Source: Synechococcales cyanobacterium PMM_0036
GTDB taxonomy: Bacteria; Cyanobacteriota; Cyanobacteriia; Elainellales; Elainellaceae
DNA: 6,726 bases
Assembly: GCA_949127645.1 (NCBI GenBank)
Contig: CASBQM010000055.1
Location: forward strand, 1 to 6,726
Reading direction: 5' to 3'
In this document: piece after piece, positions 1 to 5,470 of the stretch
Numbering within the stretch: the first letter of the stretch is position 1
Layout: each line of letters starts with the position of its first letter
Program-made: the position numbers and the translations under genes
Notes under the pieces: generated by a model
The model's database searches: none
Told to the model about the DNA's origin: nothing
What the model saw: only the letters and a program-made list of their open reading frames with translations

Positions 1-706
1 CTAAAATAGGGCAACCCAGGGATCGCAACTGAGGCAACTTTCTCAAGATTTCTAGGTTTTGCTCACAGGTTTTAGCAAAACCAATGCCGGGATCTAGAAT
101 GATCCGATCGGACGCAACGCCAGCCGCTACCGCCGCCTCAACGCGAAGGGCTAAAAACTCGTAGATTTCTGCCATCAGATCGGCGTAGTCGGTCAACTGC
201 TGCATAGTTTTCGGCGTACCCCGGATGTGCATCAGGGCGATCGGTACCTTTAGCTCTGCGACGATCGGCAGCATCTCAGAGTCGTAAGTGGCTCCTGAAA
301 TATCGTTGACGATATCAGCTCCAGCCTCAATCGCTGCTCTAGCTATGGCTGCGCGAGTGGTATCTACAGAGATGGCGATCGAGTCCCCAGCACTACGCAA
401 TGCACGAACCACAGGCACCACACGGTCTAGCTCTTCTGAAAGCGACACTTCATCCGCCTGAGGACGGGTAGACTGTCCGCCAATGTCTAGAATGTGGGCA
501 CCCGCAGCCATCATGTGGTGTGCTTGAGCCACTGCTGCTTCTAGCGTATTGAACTGTCCTCCGTCGCTAAAGCTGTCTGGCGTGACGTTGAGAACGCCCA
601 TCAGATAAGTTTGCTTTCCCCAATCAAAAGCCTGATCACGTAGTGTCCAAGACTGAATCGCTGAGTTAGTCTCTAAATCAGACTCATTAGACAAACCTAA
701 AACCAT
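1..706 (-). CDS. folP: Dihydropteroate synthase, partial (C-terminus beyond left edge)
   Basis: The enzyme condenses 6-hydroxymethyl-dihydropterin pyrophosphate with p-aminobenzoate to give dihydropteroate in the cytoplasmic folate pathway. I translated 235 residues. The TIM-barrel signature motifs appear in order: MGVLNVTPDSFSDGG (36-50, with the metal/pyrophosphate Asn40), DIGGQSTRP (74-82), SVDT (113-116, pterin-contacting Asp115), NDISG (134-138), MH (159-160) and DPGIGFAKT (205-213). Family members are about 270-290 residues, so roughly 45-55 residues are missing, including the final Lys and Arg-x-His motifs. The ATG at 704-706 is chosen because AAGG (717-720 on the minus strand) lies 10 nt upstream. 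The native N-terminus is about 30 residues longer than the minimal fold. The upstream exported-protein gene ends only 14 bases away on the same strand, so the two are probably co-transcribed. The Gln in GGQSTRP replaces the more usual Glu and is not expected to be damaging. Confidence 0.97.
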   Translation of the reverse strand, partial: MVLGLSNESDLETNSAIQSWTLRDQAFDWGKQTYLMGVLNVTPDSFSDGGQFNTLEAAVAQAHHMMAAGAHILDIGGQSTRPQADEVSLSEELDRVVPVVRALRSAGDSIAISVDTTRAAIARAAIEAGADIVNDISGATYDSEMLPIVAELKVPIALMHIRGTPKTMQQLTDYADLMAEIYEFLALRVEAAVAAGVASDRIILDPGIGFAKTCEQNLEILRKLPQLRSLGCPIL

Positions 707-720
707 ATTGTCTCAACCTT

Positions 721-1173
721 TTAGCGGCGAACTTTTCCGGTGAAGCCTGCCGCTTTGAACTGCTCCAATTTCAACGGCGTAGGCTGATTAATAGGTACGC
801 TGATGCGCAAATCAAAATCGCTAGTGCCGGGAGGAACTGCTTCGATCGCCCCCAATCGAGTCCGATTCTCCATAATCGAATTGCCGTTAGCATCATAAAT
901 CCGCCCAAAAATGTCCGCATTCAGCACAGGTTTACCCGACTTGTTTTCGGCTTTACCCGTGACAATAAAGCAGTTTGCCGCCATGCTGGTACCGGGCGTG
1001 ATTGCTCCCTCAGCTAGCTCGGGCGGGCAGTCGTGATAAGAGACATCAAACAGCCGGATTTGGGTCAGCGCCAAGGCTGAGGGGGCAAGCATCCAGCTAC
1101 AAAGCCACAGACTGCAAGCGATCGCTATTGTTAGAACTCGTGTTAGAACTCGAAACCGGATGGGTGGGGTCAT
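721..1173 (-). CDS. Small exported protein with FxLYD-like beta-sandwich domain
   Basis: I do not recognise a named family for this 150-residue protein. It begins with a clear Sec signal peptide: basic residues at 6-12, a hydrophobic core at about 13-30, and an ALA cleavage site with predicted cutting after Ala35. The mature part (about 115 residues) has the pattern of FxLYD-type beta-sandwich domains: VTGKAENKSGKPV (71-83), then IFGRIYDANGN (88-98), then a PPGTSDFDLRISVP stretch (114-127). It has just two mature cysteines, Cys49 and Cys68, which could form a disulfide in the periplasm or thylakoid lumen. No lipobox is present, so it is probably soluble. There is no Shine-Dalgarno before the ATG at 1171-1173, which is common in cyanobacteria. 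The short gap to folP suggests an operon, but folate synthesis gives no functional clue for an exported protein. It could be a chaperone-like or assembly protein; that is speculation. Confidence 0.85.
   Translation of the reverse strand: MTPPIRFRVLTRVLTIAIACSLWLCSWMLAPSALALTQIRLFDVSYHDCPPELAEGAITPGTSMAANCFIVTGKAENKSGKPVLNADIFGRIYDANGNSIMENRTRLGAIEAVPPGTSDFDLRISVPINQPTPLKLEQFKAAGFTGKVRR
1130..1153. repeat. 12-bp tandem duplication inside the signal-peptide coding region
   Basis: Two adjacent 12-bp units (plus strand gttagaactcgt at 1130-1141 and gttagaactcga at 1142-1153) match at 11 of 12 positions. Being a multiple of three, they keep the frame and encode RVLT twice (residues 8-15) at the basic end of the signal peptide. 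A recent in-frame duplication is the simplest explanation. Confidence 0.8.
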
Positions 1174-1374
1174 TGGTGTTTTCTAATGGCTCTTCTGGCG
1201 ATCGGTTGCTAAAAGCGAGGGTTCAGTCAATCTTGAGACGGGTTTGCTCCTCTCAGCTTACCGTGAAACGAGAGATTATTTTTAGGTCGCAAGTCCCAGC
1301 GCCACACCCAAAAATAGCTAAATGCCAGCCTAGAATGAAAAGAGTAGAGCAGAACGTTTTCACGTTTCAAAGGT

Positions 1375-1740
1375 ATGCAACTCAAGCGCATTGGTCATGT
1401 GGCAATCTGTGTGAAAGATCTGGAACAAGCCGCCCAGTTCTATCAAAACCTGGGCATGGCTTTGGTTTGGAAAGATGCTGACTGGGCATATTTGAAAGCG
1501 GGTGAAGACGGTCTAGCCTTGCTAAGTCCGCAGTATGCCCAGGCGGGACCGCACTTTGGCTTTGTGTTTGACGATCGCGCTGAGATAGAAGCCGCCTACG
1601 ATCGCCTCCAGGCTGAGGGTGTTCACCTGACAGAAATTCATGAACATCGAGATGGAACTGCTTCATTCTACGGACGCGATCTAGATAACAACTGGTTTGA
1701 GTATCTGTATGAACCTGTTGCGATCGCTAGCGCTGTCTAA
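1375..1740 (+). CDS. VOC superfamily (glyoxalase/dioxygenase-fold) protein
   Basis: This is a complete 121-residue, single-domain vicinal-oxygen-chelate protein made of two beta-alpha-beta-beta-beta modules. The first opens with RIGHVAICVKDLEQAAQFYQ (5-24), a typical VOC N-terminus, and the second with HFGFVFDD (60-67). The expected metal ligands are present: His8, His60 and Glu109 (in the DLDNNWFEYLYEP segment). It is therefore likely an active divalent-metal enzyme working as a homodimer. The superfamily covers glyoxalase I, extradiol dioxygenases, fosfomycin-resistance proteins and others, and the sequence alone does not fix the substrate. The ATG at 1375 is the only candidate, since an in-frame TAG lies at 1345-1347 with no start between. 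AAAGG sits only one base before the ATG, too close to act as a normal RBS. The sequence TAGAAT at 1331-1336 could be a -10 box, but no -35 supports it. The stop codon falls inside the direct repeat flanking the adjacent mobile element. Confidence 0.93.
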   Translation: MQLKRIGHVAICVKDLEQAAQFYQNLGMALVWKDADWAYLKAGEDGLALLSPQYAQAGPHFGFVFDDRAEIEAAYDRLQAEGVHLTEIHEHRDGTASFYGRDLDNNWFEYLYEPVAIASAV

Positions 1741-1743
1741 TTG

Positions 1744-1888
1744 GCGTTGCTGAATACAAGTATGAATTGCCCTCATCCCCAACCCTTCTCCCTAGGGAGA
1801 AGGGAGCTAGAACTCTTGTCCCCTCTCCTAAAAGGAGAGGGCTAGGGTGAGGGGCAGTCTGAGGATTCATACCTCAATTCAGCAACGC
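1744..1888. mobile_element. MITE-like palindromic element, 145 bp, non-coding
   Basis: The ends are perfect 12-bp terminal inverted repeats: GCGTTGCTGAAT (1744-1755) and ATTCAGCAACGC (1877-1888). Inside them a second inverted pair, TATGAAT (1761-1767) and ATTCATA (1865-1871), continues the symmetry, and the arms then carry related pyrimidine-rich blocks (CCCTCATCCCCAACCC on the left; the complement of GGGTGAGGGG on the right). Each arm holds its own hairpin: a perfect 22-nt palindrome at 1783-1804, centred on TA between CCCTTCTCCC and GGGAGAAGGG, and a 9-bp stem CCCTCTCCT/AGGAGAGGG with an AAA loop at 1821-1841. No ORF is present, so any movement would need a transposase in trans. Blocks of this composition recur widely in cyanobacterial genomes (general knowledge, not checked here). 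Neither internal hairpin is followed by a T-run, so they are not classical terminators, although the folded RNA could shape the 3' end of the VOC transcript. Confidence 0.87.
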
Positions 1889-1924
1889 TGTTTAATTTTC
1901 TCAAAGGGGATTAGGATAACCAGT

Positions 1925-1951
1925 AAAAAAGGCAGAGCCAATGGCTCTGCC
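1925..1951 (-). terminator. Rho-independent terminator of the 66-residue gene
   Basis: On the minus strand a GC-rich 9-bp stem, GGCAGAGCC/GGCTCTGCC with a 3-nt ATT loop (1931-1951), is followed directly by six T residues (1930-1925). It lies 72 bases past the stop of the small gene at 2024-2224. On the plus strand the stem is followed by TATACAC, not a T-run, so it should act in one direction only. Confidence 0.87.
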
Positions 1952-2023
1952 TATACACAAGGTTGAAACTAAGCTTAAGTAAGGCACATCTTATACCTTC
2001 TTGAGCAGCATTTATTTTATTTT

Positions 2024-2224
2024 TTAGAGCATCTGACGAGATACGAATTTCTCGAAATCAGCCTGGGTTTTGTGGAGAAGCTGTTCCCGGCTGTCGGCAG
2101 TTTTCGTCAAAGTTGGAATCAGATTGCGCGCCTGTAAAGCCATGTGAAGCTGGAGATGAGCGACATAATCACTCAGGTCTTCACGAACTGAAGCATTGGG
2201 TAGGGGTTGAAGGTTGGCGATCAA
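2024..2224 (-). CDS. Unrecognised 66-residue protein, TTG start
   Basis: I do not recognise this protein. It is a 66-residue soluble-looking chain with no signal peptide, no membrane segment, no cysteine and balanced charge (seven acidic, seven Lys/Arg, three His). The region from Ser12 to Asn34 and that from Ser45 to Gln64 look helical and amphipathic, so a two-helix hairpin is a fair guess. The start is TTG (2222-2224), because AGAGGG lies 8 nt upstream and no ATG occurs before Met28. The best evidence that it is real is its context: an extended -10 promoter about 30 nt upstream, an RBS, and a strong dedicated terminator 72 bases after the stop. It is therefore probably transcribed alone rather than with the large gene upstream. 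An alternative is that the transcript is a small RNA and the ORF is incidental. No function can be inferred. Confidence 0.7.
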   Translation of the reverse strand: MIANLQPLPNASVREDLSDYVAHLQLHMALQARNLIPTLTKTADSREQLLHKTQADFEKFVSRQML

Positions 2225-2232
2225 AGTGTTAT

Positions 2233-2238
2233 CCCTCT
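2233..2238 (-). promoter_or_regulatory. Ribosome-binding site fixing the TTG start
   Basis: The minus strand reads AGAGGG followed by an 8-nt spacer and TTG. This is the only well-spaced Shine-Dalgarno in front of the small ORF and the main reason for accepting a TTG start. Confidence 0.6.
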
Positions 2239-2254
2239 TTCCAGGACTCTGTGA

Positions 2255-2263
2255 TGTATAGCA
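2255..2263 (-). promoter_or_regulatory. Extended -10 promoter element for the small gene
   Basis: The minus strand reads TGCTATACA, an extended -10 (TGn plus TATACA, close to TATAAT). No good -35 is seen at 16-18 nt spacing; the best hexamer there is TATGTT. An extended -10 can work without one. Transcription would start near 2248, giving a leader of about 24 nt that just contains the RBS. Confidence 0.35.
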
Positions 2264-2373
2264 ACGGTATTGAACTTAACATATCCAAGTTTGTCCATAT
2301 TTCATTTCGCAATGAAGTGTAACTTTTGAAAGATGCGAGGTTGGCAAAGTTGCATACTTTTCTGACATATCCC

Positions 2374-5337
2374 CTAAGGCAAAATTTCCACAATGCCCTG
2401 CTGCCCGTCAAGACGCACTCTCTGTCCGTCCTGCAAGCGTTGGGTGGCGTGGGCGATGTTCATCACCGCCGGAATGCCGTACTCTCGTGCCACGATCGCC
2501 CCGTGAGACAATTGCCCTCCGACTTCGGTAATCAATCCCCCAGCCTGAGCTAATAGCGGTGCCCAGCCTGAGTCGGCGTAGGGAATCACCAGAATAATGT
2601 CTCGACTGACATCTGGACAAGTTTGCAGACTTTGCAGGATCACAACGCGTCCTTCTACCTGACCCGGACTTGCGCCAATGCCGTGAAGCTGTCGGCTCGA
2701 TTGAGCCAGGACGATCGGGCGAATATCTTCGCTCATCCTCGGCGGATCGTTGCCATAAACGAGTAAAGGCGGCGTGGTCTGGCGATCGCTCTGAAGTTGC
2801 GATCGTCGCGCTTCAATGCGCTGACCCATCTGCTGTTTCAATTCTGTGTCAGGTGTCAAGATCCACCGCTCCACTTCGGCAAATTTCAGGAAGAAGATGT
2901 CTCCGGTCTGCGTCAGCCAACCCGCCTTTAATCCTTGTTGCTCCAGCGCCAAAAAGCTCCAGCGCAGCTCTGCCAAAAGCTTACTGTAGAGGGCAGTCAC
3001 TTGTCCTTTCAGATCGAGCCGTTTCTGCACCTGATGCCGTTTCCAGCCCGAAGTGGAGGTTGGCTTTGCGACAGAACGGGTAGGATTGAGCAAAAGCTGA
3101 GTGAATAAGGCTTTTGCCGCACTCGGATCTTCTTTCCAATTGGGCACGGCAATATCGGTGGCGACATCGCTGAGGTAGCCATACTCTGACAAAAAGCGAT
3201 CGAATTCTTGCAGCGCAGCCTGTCCCCGGGGCGTTTCTGCCAGATCTGCAAACAGGGTGTCAGCAGATAGGTTCTTTGGATCAGGAAGCGCTGCACGGGC
3301 TTGAATCGCTAGAGATTGGAGCGATCGTAGGGAGGCAACTTCCGGCGTTTGGCTGTTATCTAGCGAAGCTTCTGGGACAGAGAATATCGCCTGACGTAGG
3401 GCAGCGCTGAGGGGAGCCAGAATACTGTAGTAGGTGGCGCGTTGCAGCAGCTTCAGGATTTGCTCAATGCGCTGGAGCAGCTCTATAGGAGAGAGGCGAT
3501 CGACTTTTTGCTCCTCCAGCACCGCCCATCCCGGCTCAAAAATCAACTGCCTATCCTGACTAAAATCTTGGCTAAGCCGCAACTCTCGCTGTAGGAGCCG
3601 CAGTAGACCAGGCGCGCTTTGCAGAGTCGATCGCAGGGGCGGCTTGCTAAATTTTGCTCCGCGCGTCAGAAACTCCAGGCTTTCAGGCGGCAAACCCATC
3701 CGCAAGAAAAGCTGTCCTAGCAGAGAAGCATTGAAGTATGCCGCAGCGTGGTGCAAGGTCGCAGTTTCGTTAAAATCTAGCCCAGAGGCGCGATCGCCCA
3801 GCACCAAAGTAAACAAGTCACCCCAGGCACCGCAAGTCAAAGGACGGTTGATCGACCAGGTGAGCGGATGGATGTAGCCTGGAATCACCTCAGCGGCAAT
3901 TTTGCGTGTCCAGATGGGCAGCAGCGTCGTGATGGGTCGGGCTTGCAGTAGCCAGAGATGCTGTCCGTCATAGCTCCACTCAATATCTTGAGGAATACCG
4001 TGATACTGCTTCTCGATGTGCCGCGCCAAAAACGCCACCTGTTTGACCAGTCGCGGCGGCAAATCGCCTGTGCCCTCTAGGTCTAAATCAACCCAGTCGG
4101 GCATCAGCCAGCTTGGGGGTTGCGTGTCGAAATTCGAGCTGGGAGTAGCAGGCAGCGTGTAAGCTTTGCTATCGATTTCTTCCCGAATCCAGACCCGATA
4201 CATCTCTGGCGTAACCTGCCCAGACACCACTTGAGTCGCTAGCCCTGGCAGACCTTCTACGACCACCGCATCTCCCTGACGGACGATCGGATCGCGGCTA
4301 AAAGCCACTCCTGAGAACACGCCCTGTACCTGAATTTGCACCACAACCGCCATGGCTCCTTCAGCAATGCCTTTGTCCTGACGGTAGCGAACGGCGTTCT
4401 CGTCATTGTAGGAAGCATGACAGCGCAGAATTGCCTGTTCTAGAGCCGCCTGATTAATGACGTGCAGAATTGAGTTATATTGCCCTGCCGCAGAAGCGGT
4501 TTCAGAATCTTCGCCGATCGCCGAAGATCTCACCACCAGAGGAATTTCGGGGCTAGGATGCAGCAGCTCAATCAGAGGAGCCGGATCGTCACCCGGAGGA
4601 ATCACCCAGCCAATTGGTACAGGGTAGCCCCAGCGCCGCAACTGCGATAAGTTAGCAGCTTTGTTGCCTACCTTGGCGGCATCTAGAGGCTTATCGAGGG
4701 AAAGCAAGGCGCGATCGCCCCGAAAAAATTGAAACATTTTACGTGAGTCGCTGCTAGAGGTTTCTGGGGACAAATCCAGGTCGTCAGGAATTCGCTGATA
4801 GATCGCAGCCATCAGCAAGCTGAGCAGCATCGTGGCAAAAATGCGATCGCCCTGATAGGGATGCAGCACCGCCACCACTATCGGCAGCAGTGCCAGAACT
4901 CCTAAACGCCCCGATTGTCGCTCTCGTAGCAGCGTAAACCCAATGCCACCCAGCAAAAACACCCAGCTTGCCACGAGCCAGTCATGCGCTACAAAGCCCC
5001 AAACCACGTTAGTGGTACCTGCGCCTTTGCCAATACCATAGCGTCCCATCACCAGCGCCATCAGTGCGATCAGTTCCCAGACGGGGCTAGACGGGAAAAA
5101 ATATCGCGCCAGCAACACCGCCGCAATGCCTTTGAAGGCTTCCGACAGCACCGCCAAAATGCCAGCCGTTTGCCCCCCGTGGTAAAAAGCTGCTGAAACG
5201 CTGAGGTTGCCTGTGCCAAGTTGGGCTAGCTTACGTTGGGTCAGGGCTTGGGTAATCCAGGCAATCAGCGGCAAGCCACCTAGAATGGGGCAAATAATAA
5301 GAATCAGAAGCGCACCCAAAACTGGCGATCGTGTCAT
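2374..5337 (-). CDS. PlsY-like membrane domain fused to a dikinase-type phosphotransferase
   Basis: A complete 987-residue fusion. Residues 1-190 are a PlsY (acyl-phosphate:glycerol-3-phosphate acyltransferase)-like membrane domain with about six hydrophobic segments and relics of the family motifs: GGLPLIAW (20-27), LGTGNL (40-45), EAFKG (66-70) and GKGAGTT (103-109). After a polar linker comes a PPDK-type ATP-grasp domain (about 215-470): VGNKAANL with Lys225, VVRSSAIGEDS (268-278), MAVVVQ (329-334), SGVAFSRDP (342-350), QDIEW with Glu453, and LQARPIT with Gln465 and Arg467. A central, largely helical region (471-880) ends with GDIFFL (812-817). The C-terminus is the phosphohistidine swivel domain, with GIGASPGQVEGRV (886-898) and GGQLSHGAIVARE (940-952), His945 being the likely phosphorylated residue. 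No PEP/pyruvate TIM barrel follows, so this is not a canonical PEP synthase; the layout matches rifampicin-phosphotransferase-type dikinases, which convert ATP to AMP and Pi while phosphorylating a substrate. The real substrate is unknown. The ATG is supported by the membrane segment starting at once; there is no Shine-Dalgarno. Confidence 0.95.
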   Translation of the reverse strand: MTRSPVLGALLILIICPILGGLPLIAWITQALTQRKLAQLGTGNLSVSAAFYHGGQTAGILAVLSEAFKGIAAVLLARYFFPSSPVWELIALMALVMGRYGIGKGAGTTNVVWGFVAHDWLVASWVFLLGGIGFTLLRERQSGRLGVLALLPIVVAVLHPYQGDRIFATMLLSLLMAAIYQRIPDDLDLSPETSSSDSRKMFQFFRGDRALLSLDKPLDAAKVGNKAANLSQLRRWGYPVPIGWVIPPGDDPAPLIELLHPSPEIPLVVRSSAIGEDSETASAAGQYNSILHVINQAALEQAILRCHASYNDENAVRYRQDKGIAEGAMAVVVQIQVQGVFSGVAFSRDPIVRQGDAVVVEGLPGLATQVVSGQVTPEMYRVWIREEIDSKAYTLPATPSSNFDTQPPSWLMPDWVDLDLEGTGDLPPRLVKQVAFLARHIEKQYHGIPQDIEWSYDGQHLWLLQARPITTLLPIWTRKIAAEVIPGYIHPLTWSINRPLTCGAWGDLFTLVLGDRASGLDFNETATLHHAAAYFNASLLGQLFLRMGLPPESLEFLTRGAKFSKPPLRSTLQSAPGLLRLLQRELRLSQDFSQDRQLIFEPGWAVLEEQKVDRLSPIELLQRIEQILKLLQRATYYSILAPLSAALRQAIFSVPEASLDNSQTPEVASLRSLQSLAIQARAALPDPKNLSADTLFADLAETPRGQAALQEFDRFLSEYGYLSDVATDIAVPNWKEDPSAAKALFTQLLLNPTRSVAKPTSTSGWKRHQVQKRLDLKGQVTALYSKLLAELRWSFLALEQQGLKAGWLTQTGDIFFLKFAEVERWILTPDTELKQQMGQRIEARRSQLQSDRQTTPPLLVYGNDPPRMSEDIRPIVLAQSSRQLHGIGASPGQVEGRVVILQSLQTCPDVSRDIILVIPYADSGWAPLLAQAGGLITEVGGQLSHGAIVAREYGIPAVMNIAHATQRLQDGQRVRLDGQQGIVEILP

Positions 5338-5346
5338 CTGCGATGT

Positions 5347-5356
5347 AAAGGAGGTG
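5347..5356 (-). other. Anti-Shine-Dalgarno-like sequence in the fusion-gene leader
   Basis: The minus strand reads CACCTCCTTT, ending 9 nt before the fusion-gene ATG, exactly where a Shine-Dalgarno would be expected. It is identical to the 3' tail of cyanobacterial 16S rRNA rather than complementary to it. Read on the plus strand it is a perfect Shine-Dalgarno (AAAGGAGGTG), but only ORFs of 8-18 codons follow, so no gene is called there. It may be chance, or it may reduce or regulate translation. Confidence 0.5.
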
Positions 5357-5470
5357 GTAATTCATTGTGGGATGTCCGTCTCACAAGATGATAATTAATT
5401 TCGTCCAACAGCGCACTTGAGCAGATATAAACAACTTTCAATCCCCCGATTTAAGCAGCCAGCACTTAGC

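Noticed and set aside
1002..1481. A 159-residue plus-strand ORF
   Set aside because: It overlaps both the exported-protein gene and the start of the VOC gene, has no recognisable domain and no RBS; it is a frame shadow.
1783..1841. Hairpins in the repeat element as rho-independent terminators
   Set aside because: Neither stem is followed by a T-run on either strand; they are better explained as parts of the mobile element.
2308..2323. Short hairpin TTCATT-TCGC-AATGAA as terminator of the fusion gene
   Set aside because: The stem is six AT-rich base pairs with no T-run after it on the minus strand; too weak to call.
2374..4737. An internal start at Met201 (4735-4737) giving a soluble phosphotransferase without the membrane part
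   Set aside because: There is no Shine-Dalgarno before it and the upstream frame has continuous membrane-domain coding; nothing in the sequence supports separate initiation.
5347..5398. A plus-strand gene driven by the perfect Shine-Dalgarno AAAGGAGGTG
   Set aside because: The reachable starts (ATT, TTG, GTG, ATG) give only 8-18 codons before a stop, and no plausible peptide family is seen.
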